From: Moniliella sp. 'wahieum'
Lineage: Eukaryota; Basidiomycota; Moniliellomycetes; Moniliellales; Moniliellaceae
Length of the DNA: 64,000 nucleotides
Direction: 5' to 3'
NCBI GenBank assembly: GCA_003971905.1
Contig: RSEE01000040.1
Span: 62,001 to 126,000 of the forward strand
The notes under the pieces were generated by a model. The model searched no databases. It saw only the letters and a program-made list of their open reading frames with translations, and was not told the origin of the DNA. Each line of letters opens with the position of its first letter. The stretch's first letter is position 1. Position numbers and translations under genes: made by a program. Below, piece by piece: positions 1-12,369 of this stretch.

Positions 1-2330
1 TTTCTAAGAAGCCCCAGAGGCTACGACAGTGAAGAAAAGGAGATTGTCCACCAAGCTGATCTCAAGTACGGATAAACTTGTATGGCGGCCAAAGGCGTGG
101 ATACTGACGGTTGGACAGTTTTGTTCTCGTCGCATTGGCCACCGTACGAATATCGGTGTGTTGGCCTTGGTCCGGGCGAAACGATCATTATGGACACTGG
201 AGGGTGAGCGCCAAGCAGGTGGAAGGAAGTGTGGATGAGCACAAGCTCGTTCCCTGATAGGCCACCACTGTGTCTGACATGGAGGGCTTGCCTACTATGC
301 GAGAATTCGGTTTTCTATGAGGATAGCATGCCTTTATTTCTGCCAGCGTGCTGCTGCTTTTTAAGAAGGCAGTGGATCAGTTTTATCAGATGGCATATCG
401 ATAGTATATGATGTCTACAGAATCAACACTGCTCCACTTTTTTCTGTAGAGAAGCACTTCGCATGCCAGGCTCGCTCATTCGGCGCTGCTGCTAATTCGT
501 GCCAACTCAATGAGAAGCCAGTGGAGTCACCGCGGTAGATCGAACCCCCTGTGGTTCCCCCATTCGCATCCAAATTGAATGTAGCGCGAGAGGATACGAA
601 CGCGTGGTAGACGAGAGAATCGATGAATATCCAATGAGACTCCGCAGTAAGGCATTTTGCAATGCCGAAACATCTTGTTGGCCGTCTTTTTGGTGGCACG
701 ATAATACCCGCCGTCGTCATAACCAAGGAAGGACAGCTCCTGAAGTATACTTTTAGCGTTTTGTCACATTCCGCTTGCTCCAAAACAGTCCGAGCAACTC
801 CTTTTCCCGGCGTTCCCCGGAGTTTCGCGGTTCCTCAAAAGTACCCCCTTTCCGTGGGCAATTACTGCATCGGCCCCGAATCCCTAAAGTGTGGTCCCCC
901 CCTCTTCCCAACCCTCGGCAAGTTCCTGTGGCCCTGTCACTATAGTTCACCGGGCAATCCATGTGCCGGCCTTCCTCCCACGCTGCGTCGTGTCTTGTTT
1001 CCATCAGATGCGTTTTGCACACCCCATGGCTTGAGGGACTGTAGAATCTGTTTGGGGCGGCAACATATCCACCGAAGTCATGTGCCAACGTTCAACGTTT
1101 TCAACACGTTCAACATGTCATCCACCGGCCTATTCGAAGGTCTCCCTCCACGGAGGCCAATCATTAATCATCATTACTTGTCCTCGGCCTCACATGCGGC
1201 TGCATGATAGTGGGCACAAGTGCTGCTGCGCAAACGCGAAGAGGTGACCGGTGATCGATGAGAACGGAGATCTGTGAGATCGGGATCGATGAGCAGATGA
1301 GCTAATCAGCGTGAGGCCTGAGTGCCTGAGCGATGGCTCATCGGCTGAGCGAGAACCGGGGGCCTCGGGCCGGTGAAGCGTTCGTTTCCTCTGCTCCTCA
1401 TGTCATGGATGAGGCTGAAGCGGCGCTGAAGCTTGAAGCTTGAAAAAAATCAGATTATCGAAGATCGATGAGAGAAGCTTTTGCAACCGGAAGGGGGGGA
1501 CAGATGGATTTGGTGGTGCGCAAAAGTTGTAGGTGGCCCTGGCAAGGTAATAAATCAAAGCAGAGGCCTCCCCACCGCGGGCCGGAGGGGGACAGGTAGG
1601 CGGGAATGGTCGGTAGCCTGTAGGGTGGCGGTGTAGGGTGTACGACTGTACTTTCGCAGTCGCAATGCCATGATTGAATGTCATGGCGGGGGCACTGGGG
1701 CACTGCTGGCACGGAGGGGCTGAGCGCTCGGAAGCCCAGAGCGCTCAGCCTGGGCGTTTAGCCGCTTAGCCGCCGTGGCGGCATCCTCCAGCACTGGCGG
1801 TGTGCCCCTATAGACCTCCGTCTGACCGGCTGACTACTGCCCGCAGGCCGCAGCTGGCGCGCCTCGTGCGGGGGTGGCGGACCACGTGGGGGGGGCGTCC
1901 GGGCGAGCCAGTGACGAGCCGGAGCACCTGCGACGGAGCCTGGGGGCAGTGTGCCCGCGTCGCTTCCGCTTGGTGCATGCGGCTGATCGCTACGGATCGG
2001 CAAGGGTCGAGCTGCAGCCTGCAGCGCTGCTGCCCCAGCGCTGCACCCGGGAGAACCGCAGTGGGCCGCAGGGGGCCGCTCCAGCGCTAAGCGCTAAGCG
2101 CTCAAAGCAGGAAGCGTCGACTACGCGTCACGCACATCAACGCTCAACCAGAACTCAGGTCGGCGCAGCGGCGGGGCGCCGAGCTTGCAGATTGCTCCGC
2201 CTTCCCTTGGCGGTCGGCGAGCCAGTTGTCTGTATGTAACCTAACATCACGCCTCGCACATCATCCGCCAGCTCGCTCGGCTGGGTCTGTGTTCGCTGCT
2301 GCCTGGTGCGGTGCAGCGCGCAGGGCATCT
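1..2330. other. Intergenic region with no supported gene
   Basis: I see no conserved coding sequence here. The reading frames are short and have no recognisable domain. The stretch holds one minus-strand retroelement scrap near 0.66-0.84 kb. Around 1.75-2.1 kb it is very GC-rich with GCGCT/AGCGC-type palindromic words. The last part, from about 2.3 kb, is the promoter and pyrimidine-rich leader of the GMC oxidoreductase gene. Confidence 0.6.
662..835 (-). mobile_element. Reverse-transcriptase element fragment (C-terminal ORF piece)
   Basis: Read on the minus strand, this segment gives the peptide words REKELL and EQAECDK in two frames, followed by a degraded version of the TTRGYYGTKTAGK block. 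The same words occur at 44.9-45.1 kb and 48.6-48.85 kb, where they form the C-terminal part of a reverse-transcriptase element. Nucleotide similarity to the 48-kb copy is obvious along the whole segment (shared blocks such as CTCCTTxTCCCGGCGTTCC), but it has many substitutions and indels. It is an old, 5'- and 3'-truncated relic. Confidence 0.7.
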
Positions 2331-2331
2331 C

Positions 2332-2341
2332 TATATATATC
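2332..2341 (+). promoter_or_regulatory. TATA-like element of the GMC oxidoreductase gene
   Basis: A TATATATAT run lies about 110 bp upstream of the chosen ATG at 2452, followed by a strongly pyrimidine-rich stretch (about 2370-2450) typical of fungal leaders. The assignment is positional inference; no transcript data are available. Confidence 0.5.
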
Positions 2342-2451
2342 GCCGCCATCCACACTCGCCAACCCGTTGACATCCCCCTTTTGTGTCCACCCGCGCCACC
2401 CCCACCTTCGCTTCCGCTTCTCTCATCCATCTCCCCCTCCCTCTCCCTGCC

Positions 2452-4590
2452 ATGCGCACCTTCTGTGCTGTGCCGCTCATCGCTGCGGCAGTGGCGGCCA
2501 CCGCTGGAGGCGCCTGGCTGCCCCTTCCCCCCAAGCCGCATCCTCCAACGGCACCATCACCACCCAGGGCGCCACTTTGTTCGCGAGGTCGACTATGTCG
2601 TTGTTGGCGGTGGCCTGGCCGGGCTGGTGGTTGCCTCCCCCGCCTGTCCGAAGATGCCGACGTCCAGGTCGCGGTCATTGAGGCCGGCCCTTCGGGCGAA
2701 AACGATGCCAACTTGACTACGCCTGCTGCCAACCTGTACGGTTCGTCTGTGGCACTGATCTCGATTGGCAGTACAAGACCACCTCCCAGCCCGGGCTCAA
2801 TGGACGTCAAGCCTCCTGGCCGCGCGGCAAAGTGCTCGGTGGTTCCTCTGCCATCAATGGGCTGTATATGATCCGGCCCAATGCGGTCGAGGTCAACACT
2901 TGGGCCGACTTGGTCAACACCACCACCACTGCCCAGAGCAAGTGGGGGTGGACACCTTTTTGCTGCGATGCAGAAGAGCGAGTCGTTCATCCCGCCAAAG
3001 TCCAACGTCACCACTCTCCTCAATTCGCAAGCGGGTCAGGCCCAACGTAATGCAGTTTAACGCTAGCGCCCGTGGCACGAACGGGCCCATCCATGTGACT
3101 TGGCCTGGCAGGAATACGCAGATGTTGGTGCTTACGTCCAGCGTGAACAACATGGGGATCCCTCTCAACGCGGATGCGTATTCGGGAAACAACACTGGGC
3201 CATTTATCTCTACATCAGAGATCAACCCGTCCAACTGGACCCGCTCATTCTCTCGTACAGGTACCTCTCATCCTGTGCTGGGTGCTCGCCCCAATCTCCA
3301 TGTCCTAGTAGGTACCAGGTGACGAACATCAACTTTGACCTTTCCAACGCCTCATCGCCGTGGCAACGGGCGTTACCCCTACGCTTCTGGGATGGGCAGA
3401 CGAGCTACACGACCAATGCGACAAGGAGGTGATTTTGTCGCCGGATCGATCGGCAGCCCACAGCTGCTTCAGCTTAGCGGTGTGGGCAACAAGACCGTTC
3501 TTATTAGTGCCGCCGGCGTAGACCAAAAAATTAACCTCCCCGGTGTAGGCTACAACCTCCAAGACCATATCTCCACCGACATTGCCTACAGCCCCGCAGT
3601 GGAGTGAATGTGCCCCCCCTCAGCCTTGACGGGCAATGCTTTGGTCGATTCGTACGTCAATAGCGCCACTGCATACTTGCCCTTGGCTACTTTGCTCGGT
3701 CAGGCGCCAGCAACTTCACCTCCACCCTCAGCAAGGAGATTAATCGTGCTGTGGCGGGATATGACGCGCCTGGCAACGGTTCAACAAGGATACAAAGCAG
3801 TCCTGAACAACTAGTAGACCTTTTTTCCCTACGGTGGGGCCCATCGAAGTGCTGCTGGCCAATTCTTTTGGTGCCATCCAGCTGCAAGTTGCGCTCCACA
3901 TCCCGTTTCTCGGGCAGTGTACTCATTGGGTCAAACAATCCGTTTGACTCACCCAACATTGATGCTGGCTACCTTTCGGCCACCCTCGGGCCTGGACCAG
4001 CTCATCCTTCGCTCTGGCTTCAAGTGGGCGCGGCCATTGGCAACACGCCCCCCTCAAGGCGATGCTGTGGTTCAGAGACCACACCCGGAAACTCGGTCCA
4101 GTCGGACGATGAATGGGACACGTACATTGCCCAAATGGAGGCACGGAATTCCACCATCTTCGACCTGCTCGATGTTGCCTCAAGAGCTGGCGGGTAGTGG
4201 ATGAAGACCTTATCGTCTACGGTACCTCTAACCTTCGTGTGCCGATGCCTCTGTGCTGCCGCTGGCATGTCGATGCACCTTATGACTCTTGCCTATGGGC
4301 TGGGGGAAGTCGCGTCGGACATCTCAAGTACAAGCGCAAGGGTTGAGCTATCCTTCGGGCACGCCTCTTAATGCTTCCTCCACTTCCACCTCCGCCTCGC
4401 CATCTGCATCGGCCTCAGGCGCAGGAGGAATCACTTCTGCCAGCAGCCGTCCCTCGGGCGGAGGAAGCAGTCACGCTTCCTCTTCCTCTTCCGTTTGGGG
4501 GCTGCTTCCCGGATGGTCGGCCGGGCTGGGGGCCTTGATGGCCATGGCTGTTTGGGTCTGTGGTGACCTTGGTGACCTGTTGAAATATGA
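2452..4590 (+). CDS. Secreted GMC-family FAD oxidoreductase, frame-broken, Ser-rich C-terminus
   Basis: The product starts with a signal peptide ([18 protein letters not shown]). Next come the FAD-binding motif [14 protein letters not shown] with EAG about 30 residues on, [16 protein letters not shown] (the GMC signature 1 region), [15 protein letters not shown] (signature 2), and the C-terminal block [20 protein letters not shown]. An [11 protein letters not shown] segment lies just upstream, where the family's active-site region is expected. Family members oxidise alcohols, sugars or aryl alcohols, giving H2O2; the substrate here is unknown. After the catalytic domain comes a Ser/Gly-rich stretch (about 4370-4500) and a hydrophobic end ([12 protein letters not shown]), suggesting wall or membrane anchoring, perhaps GPI. 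The reading frame must be changed many times, the heaviest disruption in the window, so either indel errors or a real pseudogene are possible. The stop is uncertain. Confidence 0.8.
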
Positions 4591-5965
4591 GCTCTTCTTC
4601 TTTTCCCATCTCCTCCCTCCATTCTTTTTTTACCTTTGGCGTCCGTATTTCCTTACCTCTTCTCCTTCTCTTTCTCTCCCTCTTCCCCCAATTAGGTATC
4701 GTCCAAGGTTATCTTTGATGGCCGTGTTTCCTTTCTCTGCTTTTCTCTCCATCCTTCCTTTACACATACTGCTTTCAGCCTCTCTTCTTTCGTCTCTTCC
4801 CCCTTATCTCGTAATAGAGATGAGCGGTATAGCAATACAGGCTTTTTGCATTTTCCTTGCCAGAAAACATTTGCATCTGAAAGACCTTTTCGTTGCTGGA
4901 GTAGATTTTGTCGGGATCAGATGTCGCACAGTCACCAGATTGGTTTGACCCTGATTTGTTCTTCATCCTGTTTCCCCTTTGTCTACTATGCTCCCCTTCT
5001 CCGTATCACTTAGCTCGCATGTTCTCTTCTTCTCCGAGGTGCATACACCTCCCCTTCTTTCCCCCGATGAATATTATGATCCTCATCCTTTCTTCCACCT
5101 CCATCTCCTGTCAGTTCTGTTGGACATTTGATCTCTGGTTCCTTCTTGGCCACATATGTTGGGGGGGAGGGCACGATAGGGTTTGATGTATACCCCCTTT
5201 TTTGTGGTGCATGCTTCCATTCATAGTCATTTCCTTTTCCTTCCCTCTTCTGGCCTGTGGATGTGTTTGGTTGGGAGAATGCATGGACACGTTTGACATC
5301 CGGATGAAGCAATGATACAAAAAAGTCATGCATACTATGGAGATTCGCCACATCAGTCTGTCTCAACCAGTGTGCTGCGTGCTGTGGTGGACGCATTGAA
5401 GGGCACACTGCGCGCGCAAGGGAGAGGGTGTGGGGCAGTCCCAGTACTATTGCTGAAATCGCGCCAAGTGAAAAAGTTGATCTGTTTTCCAACCAGGAGT
5501 TTCCATCCAGGGGAAGAGAAGAGCAAAAGAGCCAAAAAATAAGTCGGGGAGGTGGGCCGGGCAAAAAGGCACACACTAATAGTCACAGCATGTGATGAGA
5601 CGGGCAGGATTATATTCTTGTTGTGGTGTAGCGCCTGCGTTGGCTGGGAACTGTGAGGTCATGTGACCTGGACCGTCGATGCGCTGCGTGTGTGCACAAG
5701 TAGCCTACGGCTGACGCACTTCCGTGCGGCCACCAGCGAGCGGGGGCGACCGGTGAGGCTCACCGCTCGCTGCTTGCTGCTGGTTCGGTGCATGTTCTGT
5801 CGCCCGCCTGGGTGTGAACTTTGGCTGACATAAGCCGTGCCCGCCCCCGCCGCGCTGCCCACCCCGGCCAGGAGCGCCGAGCGGCGACGCCCAAGAGCGT
5901 AGCAGGCCAGTCGGACGCTTGCGCTGGCTCCACCACGTTTGCTGCCCCCCCACACACTCGGCACC
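4591..5965. other. Intergenic: presumed 3' UTR of the GMC gene and VMA8 promoter
   Basis: Pyrimidine-rich sequence (CTTCTCCTTCTC-type) fills 4590-5110 and has no family-like reading frame. I see no gene, RNA or repeat in the rest. The final 200 bp are GC-rich and lead to the VMA8 start. Confidence 0.5.
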
Positions 5966-7010
5966 ATGTCGGGCGCGCGCGAGTCTGTTTTCCCCACGCG
6001 CATGAGTCTCAACACGACCAAGGGGCGTCTGAAGGCGCGCAACGGGCCACAGCTTGCTGAAGCGCAAGGCGGATGCACTCAGCAAGCGTTTCCGCACCAT
6101 CACCGGCAAGATTGACGAGGCGAAGCGTCGCATGGGGCGGGTCATGCAGGCCGCCGCATTTAGTCTGGCCGAGTGCAATACAGCACAGGCGATATTGGGT
6201 ATGGCGTGCAGCAGTCGGGCGCGCTGCGTCGTTCCGGGTGCAGGCAAAGCAGGAAATGTGTCGGGCGTGCTGTTGCCGGCGTTTGAGGCGGTGCCTCCGC
6301 CGCAGGGCGCTGGACAAGAGTTTGCCCTGACGGGTCTCGCACGTGGAGGACAGCAGGTACAGAAGGCACGGGAAGTGTATGCAAAGGCCCTCACGGCTCT
6401 GGTCGAACTTGCCTCGCTTCAAACTGCCTTTGTTATCTTGGACGAGGTGATCCGGATGACCAACCGGCGTGTGAACGCGATTGAACATGTCATCATCCCC
6501 CGGTTGGAAACACAATCCAGGTCCGTCCCCCCCCTCCTCTCTTGCCTCCTTCTTGCCAGGCCGAAAACTGATTGTGGTATGTGTGGCTGTGCGTGCAGTA
6601 TATTATCTCTGAGTTGGACGAGATGGACCGTGAGGACTTTTTCCGTTTAAGAAGGTCCAGGGCAAGAAGAAGCGTGATGCCGAAGCGGAGGAGGAGGAAA
6701 TGAAGAAGCTCAAGGCAGTGCAGAGGCGAAGGAAGCAGCCATGTTTGCCGCGATCGAATCGGGGGCGATCCCATCGAGCGGCGGCGGCAGCCACTAGCGA
6801 GGTTCAGGAGGCCGAGGGGGACGATGAGGATGAGGACGAGGTATCGGGCGATGCGGACGCCGGAGCCGAGGCTGAGAAGGAACCTGAGGCGGAGGCGAAG
6901 CAGGGGGGCAAGAAAAGAAGAACAAGAAGAAGAACAAGAAGGCTGCCAAGCCGGCTGTCGAGGAAGGCGGAAAGGACTTGCTGGGCAAGGACGAGGATGT
7001 GATTTTCTGA
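5966..7010 (+). CDS. V-type proton ATPase subunit D (V1 sector)
   Basis: This is the central rotor-stalk subunit of the V1 sector, linking ATP hydrolysis to proton pumping at the vacuole and endomembranes. The start MSGARESVFPTRMSL matches the family N-terminus (basic/hydrophobic, then PTR/PSRM). It is followed by LLKRKADALSKRFR, AAFSLAE, ELTGLARGG, LVELASLQT.F and the near-invariant TNRRVNAIEHVIIPR. An intron at 6521-6598 (GTCCGT..GTGCAG) separates this from YIISELDEMDREDFFRLK(K)VQ. The C-terminus ends in KDEDVIF, like the family's DEDLLF ending, after a species-specific acidic/Lys-rich insert (about 6790-6960). At least five single-base losses must be assumed, near 6034, 6045, 6508-6510, 6649-6650 and 6913-6916. 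Fungal family length is about 250-260 residues; this one is longer because of the insert. Confidence 0.93.
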
Positions 7011-7280
7011 TCACCGTCTTTGTTCCTTCCTTCCTTCGCTCCCCTTACCTCATTTCCCCCATTGGGTTCATTCCTTCTCTCCCATTGGTTCCAGCACTCG
7101 CCGTCAGGCACTTTGCTGCAATTAACGTTTCCCTTATATCTCTGTGCGTTTTGCGCTCTGGGTACATGGGTCATGCGTGAGCTTAAACTAGACGAGACAG
7201 AAGCCTAACTAACTAACTCTACGCCATACAAAGAAGGGAAGGTCTCGGAAAACTGCAATTAACCGATGAGCGTGCCTTTT

Positions 7281-7520
7281 TGTTGAGCCATCAGGTGCAT
7301 CAGGTGCTGGTGCTTTGGCCAATGTCCCTTCAGTTTCTCCTCAGGCCTGGGAGTTCCGTTGTTTTCTCTCCTGTTTTTTCCTTGTTCCGCAGCTTAGCTC
7401 CTGGTGGCGACTCGCTGCTTGATGTTCCTCTGTAGGCGTTGCTGGTTGGCTTAGACCACCACCACCACCAGTGCGATTGCATCACCCTCGAGGACCATCT
7501 GGACTCCAGGTCTCTCATCA
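7281..7520. mobile_element. Solo LTR, family A (complete, 240 bp)
   Basis: The element starts TGTTGAGCC and ends TCTCATCA (TG..CA), and is flanked on both sides by the perfect 5-bp direct repeat CTTTT (7276-7280 and 7521-7525). These are the hallmarks of a solo LTR left by recombination between the two LTRs of a retrotransposon. A second copy with the same ends lies at 36992-37226, and a degraded relative near 50.3 kb. There is no internal retroviral-like coding sequence nearby. The orientation cannot be decided from one LTR. Confidence 0.88.
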
Positions 7521-7525
7521 CTTTT

Positions 7526-8342
7526 GGCATCATCCCCTTACCGGTTACCAATCTTGATGTTATCGATGGACAGAATCAGAAAAAAGGGTGGTTATCCATT
7601 GACCGGGTGACGGCAGGTGCACTGGAAGGTTGCGATGGCGGAGCCAGTTCGCTGGGCACAGGTGTTTGCGCCACATCGTGCTATGGGGTGGGGTGGATGT
7701 GGGATGCTTAATGCTTGATGGAGGGAGGCCTGTGTGATGATGTGGATACTCATGCTCATCCCATGGCCTACTGAAATATCACATTCGTACTGAAGATTGC
7801 ATTATGGGGCCGCACGACAGATGGCGTGCTAGTAAATAAAGGGGGATGATAAAAATCCATCGGAGAAAAGCAGCGCGAGTGGTGGAGCCGGCGTTGGGCG
7901 CGCTGGATGGGCGACGGTAGCAAAGGAGGGTCGGCAAAGGGTGCTTGGCTGCTTTGCCCGAGGAGGATTTCGTTTGAGTTGGATTGCGATCATCGATCAT
8001 TAGTTTTGCATCATGATAGCGTTTATCCGACTCGTACTCAGAGCCCCAGCACTCACTCAGTACTCACACTGTGTTGAACGAGGCTCGATGATCGATGAGT
8101 ACGACGAGCACGCCGTGTACTACGGCGTCCCAGGCGTCATGCCATCCCCCCATCGCGTCTTTTCGCCCTCACCCGCTTCACCCACCCGCCTGCTCTTCTT
8201 CCTCTTTTTCTTTCCCTTCCTCCTCTTCCTTTCGCCCCTCCAAGCAGGCACACATTCGCTGGCCACTGCCTTCCCATCTCTCGCCCCACTTAATCCCAGC
8301 CCTAATTGGGAGTTGGGTGAATCGTCATCGCCAGCAGCCAGC
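7526..8342. other. Intergenic: promoter side of MET30
   Basis: No gene is supported. A weak palindromic GATCATCGATCA word occurs near 7990. From about 8170 the sequence becomes strongly pyrimidine-rich, as expected for the MET30 leader. Confidence 0.5.
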
Positions 8343-11300
8343 ATGGACCACCCTCCCAGCCACCCTCCCATTGACAACGTCGACGCTTTCTCCCCTTTGC
8401 CCCTCCTCCGTTCACCCTACCGCGCCAGCACCCCCTGCGTCCGATTGCTCGCCCCTTCATGTCAACGTCAAGCGCAAGCGCCTCGAACACGACGTAACCT
8501 CCTCCTTTCCCCTCCTCTTCCCTGCCCCCGTTTCCCTCGCTTGTGCGCCCGCTATGACGCCCGCCCCGACAGCCATCTCGCCACCCGCCATCCGTCCCCT
8601 GCCCAGCCGCTCCTCCCTCCTGGCCTCCTGACGACCCCCCCCATGTCTCTGCCATGTCGGCCGCCACATCTCCTGCCCCTTCCCCCTCCGCTGCCACCAC
8701 CGGCATCGACGCCCCCACCCGCAGGCACTTCATCATCTCCTGCCTCGCCTTTGTCTCCCGGTGCTGACCTTGGCCACGGGCTGACGCCCACGGCTGATGG
8801 CCTGGTCATCTCCAGCACTCCGCTCGTCCCTCCACCGTCGCGGAAACTGTGTGTTCGCCACCAGCGCATGGCGGATGAAGGCACCACGGCCAAGCTCCAG
8901 AAAGTATGTGTGCTCCATTCGGGTTCGTGTGTCTGCACTGCAATGTACTTACCGTACCTTTTCTTGCTCTCCAGTCGATCGAGTCACTGCCGCTGACTGA
9001 CCAGCGGGCGGTCAATACAGTGTGGTCCATCTTTAGTGCCTCGTCTCACCACCGCCGTGCTCTCATTCTCCAAGGCATCTTAACCATGTGTTGCTTCTCG
9101 CAACTCTCGTCTCAGCACCGAGCTGACCAAATCTACCCGTTTCGACCCGTTTAGCCTGTTTCCCCGGGAAATCAGCCTTAAGGTCTTGGGCTATATACCG
9201 ACGCCATGACCCTCGGCCGCGCCGCTCAAGTCAGTCGACGTTGGCGCGATTTGGCTGACGACGATCTTCTGGCGCGGTCCATGTGTGCAGCATATTGAGC
9301 GCAAATGTGAAAAGTGCGGGTGGGGTCTGCCTTTGTTAAGCGACAAAAGCGGCGCCGAGCCCCCTATGTGGCTCAGTCTGCTCCTTCGCCTGCGGCCGCT
9401 CCACGAGCATTCTCACCACGACAGGTACGAATACCCCTGTCCCTACCCAGTCTCACCTCGTTCCAGCTACCAGTTCGTCATCTCCTGCTCAATCGCCCGT
9501 CCCGGGGACTGAACACACGACAGGCTTGGACGGACCACCCTACCAGACCCCTCATCCGTCTGTATCTGAGCCTTTGCATACTTCAAGTCTCTCCTCTACT
9601 CCCTCTTCGGAGGGGCCCGGAGGTTGAAGCGTTCGATCACCGCCAAGGCCAATGCGGCCGCACTGGAGAAGCGTGCTCGACCGTCGAGTGGTAGCTTGGA
9701 CGACAGACGACAGCAAGATCGTGTCGGGCGACCAAACGTGCGCGGCAAAATTGGCCAGTGACTCTCAGGCGGGCCAACAGGTGTGCCGACGACGCGCGTG
9801 CCACTGTCATCGAGCGCACCGCGGGCTTCGTCTCCGTCCCAAGGGAGTTCCGTGCCTGGCGGTACCATCCCCGTTCCTGGGTCCAATGGTCTGGCCCCCG
9901 CCCCCGTTTTGACCCGGCCGTGGAGAGTGTATTGCGAACGCCTGGTGATCGAGCGCAACTGGCGTCGTGGTCGCTATGGTGTCAAGGAACTTCGGGGCCA
10001 CACTGACGGCATCATGTGCCTCAAGTTTAGTGAAACGCTCAACCACTTCCCCTCGTCGGTGGTCATCACGGGCAGCTATGATCGTACCGCCGCGTCTGGG
10101 ACATGGAGACGGGGAAGGAGTTGCGTGTGCTGCGTGGCCACACCCGTGGGGTACGATGTCTTCAGTTTGACGATTTTAAGCTGATTACGGGCTCGATGGA
10201 TCGGACGCTCAAGATCTGGAACTGGCGCACGGGCGCGCTGTACCGTACTTTGGAAGGCCACACGGCAGGCATTGTGTGCTTGCACTTTAATGATGATATC
10301 TTGGCTTCGGGCTCGGCCGACTCGGAGATCAAAGTGTGGAACTTTCGTTCGGGAGAATGCTTTACTCTTCGGGGCCACCAAGATTGGATTAATGCGGTCC
10401 ACCTCTGGACCCCACCCAAGCCCCACCCCTCGTCATCCGAGGCCAGAGACGGAGAAGCCAAGGAGCGTCCCGCCTTTTTGTTCTCCGCCTCGGACGATAC
10501 GACAATCAAGTTGTGGGACTTGCGGACGCGCGAGTGTCTGATGACGTACGAGGACACGTTACCCAGGTCCAGAGCATCAAATTTACCATGATGGACCCTG
10601 CCACCCTGCTTCGTCTGGGACAGCGGCACCTGCCCACCGCCTCGTCGCGCTCCAAGGCAAGTACCAATGCTACCACGGAGAGGTCCGGGACGTCGGCCTC
10701 GGTTGGATGCCGATGTTGGCAGTGGGTCCGCCCTGACGACGGGACACGGTGCGGGTACAACCCTTCCAATGTCCCTGGCGGCCGCCAAGCCAATACCAAC
10801 CAGCCTGACCTCCCTCCGCCGTTCTTTGCCCACGCCGCTCTGCCGCCTACCGAGCCTCCCCCCGCGCCTGCGCTCGGCGACACCGAGCCCGGTACGGGCG
10901 CGTACGGGCCCGGCACAGTTTGAGCCTCTCCATCCGCTCCGACGGGACGATGCGCCCGAGTTTGCCTGGCAAGAAGAAGGACGGGACGAGGATGATCGGA
11001 TGCACCCTCTTGGGTTGGCACCCCCCCGCAAGCGTCCAAGCTCCCCAAGCACCTTGATCGCTTGCACCACATCTTGTCCGACGCGGGTCTGGCGCCGGGC
11101 TTGCCGGCGGATGGGGAACTGCCCGATTTTTATTATGCACTGTTTGGCCAGGGAGCCGATTCGGATCTGGGTACGGCGAGTAAGTTTAGTGTGGTACCGC
11201 CGGTGGATGCAAGTGACGAGGCGGGCTGTGCGGCACAACGCCCCGTGTTGATCAGTGGCAGTCTGGACAACACGCTCAAAGTGTTTGATGTTTGACGGGC

Positions 11301-11576
11301 TTGTGTGTGCGGACGATCTTTGGCCACGTCGAAGGCGTCTGGGCGGTGGACGCGGACAATCTGCGCATCGTCTCGGCCTCGCACGATCGGACGGTCAAGG
11401 TGTGGGACCGGGACACGGGCGCGTGCGAGTCCACCTTGGTGGGCCACACGGCGCCCGTGACATCCGTCGCGTTGGGCGACGATAAGATCGTGTCGGGCTC
11501 AGACGATCATACGGTTCGCATCTGGTCCTTCTCTTCCCCGACGACACCGTTGCCTTCCGAGGCAGGGAACGCTTGA
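8343..11576 (+). CDS. F-box/WD40 protein MET30/sconB, SCF ubiquitin-ligase substrate receptor
   Basis: This is the substrate-recognition subunit of an SCF E3 ligase; in fungi this type controls sulfur-amino-acid and cadmium responses and cell cycle. The chosen start MDHPPSHPP precedes a Pro-rich region with a basic KRKR patch. The family-specific block RKLCVRHQRMADEGTTAKLQ is interrupted by an intron (8904-8974). Next come RRALILQG.LTMCCFSQLS, an F-box (FPREISLKVLGY..RAAQVSRRWRDLADDD) and the diagnostic IERKCEKCGWGLPLL (about 9300). Then WD40 repeats run from 9980 to 11560: ELRGHTDGI, VLRGHTRGV, TLEGHTAGI, TLRGHQDWI, a disordered insert (about 10600-11230), then TIFGHVEGV and TLVGHTAPV. Frame changes include lost bases at 10089-10091, 10552-10553 and near 11290. 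They sit inside conserved repeats, so the gene itself is probably intact. Confidence 0.93.
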
Positions 11577-12369
11577 ACCCGTGCCGTTTCGCGGTACGTG
11601 CCAAGTGCCAGTCGCGGTTGCTGGCACTCTCGCCCACCCTGGCCGTTGGCCCTGGCGTCTGTCTTGAGGCTGTTTGCCTTTGCTTCCTGTCCTTCTAGTT
11701 GGCTCTCTTTTATTCTGCTCCGCTTTCTCAATCTCAACCTCTCACCATCCATCTTGACTTGTTTTTTATTTTGTTATTTCCATGATGTACACGCATTCAG
11801 AACCCCCTCTTGTGATAGCTGCCTGCGACGAGGAAGGAAATCCTTGGCATTACGATATCATCGGCAGTGTTGTGCCCCTCGTAAGCCAACCTTTCTGACA
11901 CGGGAGGTACGGCCTATGGCCGACCGGTGGCTAGGATTTTCACGCCCCTAAACCTCTACCCTCGATCTCAACAACCCACAAGCAATCTTCCCTGTATCGC
12001 GCGCGTCGGGGTGATGTCCGCAACAAAGGTGCTCAAATGTGATTTGTGATCCATGGTCGATGGTCGATCTGATTGATCCTCTGCGATCTGACCATCGATC
12101 CGCCGCCGATCGAGGGAGGAGAGGGAGTGAAGAGGCGCGAAAGGCTGTGCGAACTCGCAGGGCTTCAATCAACATCATTATTCAATCGTCCCCCTCACCG
12201 TCACCATAACGCGGGCGCGTCTGCCTCAGTTTGTTGATGCGGAAAGGCCAGAGAGCAGGAGGCAGTTAGTTGATGGTGATTAATGATTGTCCGTTGCACA
12301 ACTGTTGATCCCAGGGCGACCGAGAGGCCAGAGGGTATACAGATGCTCCGGCACTGGAAGGATTTGACT

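Noticed and set aside
2331-3023. A 230-codon minus-strand frame opposite the GMC gene
   Set aside because: The plus strand carries clear GMC motifs at the same place. The minus frame is a compositional shadow.
2452-4590. Calling the GMC gene a definite pseudogene
   Set aside because: Essential genes in the same window show the same kind of frame breaks, so disruption alone does not prove decay.
7281-7520. Interpreting the 240-bp repeat as a tRNA-derived SINE
   Set aside because: No good A and B boxes and no A-rich tail, whereas TG..CA ends with 5-bp duplications fit a solo LTR.
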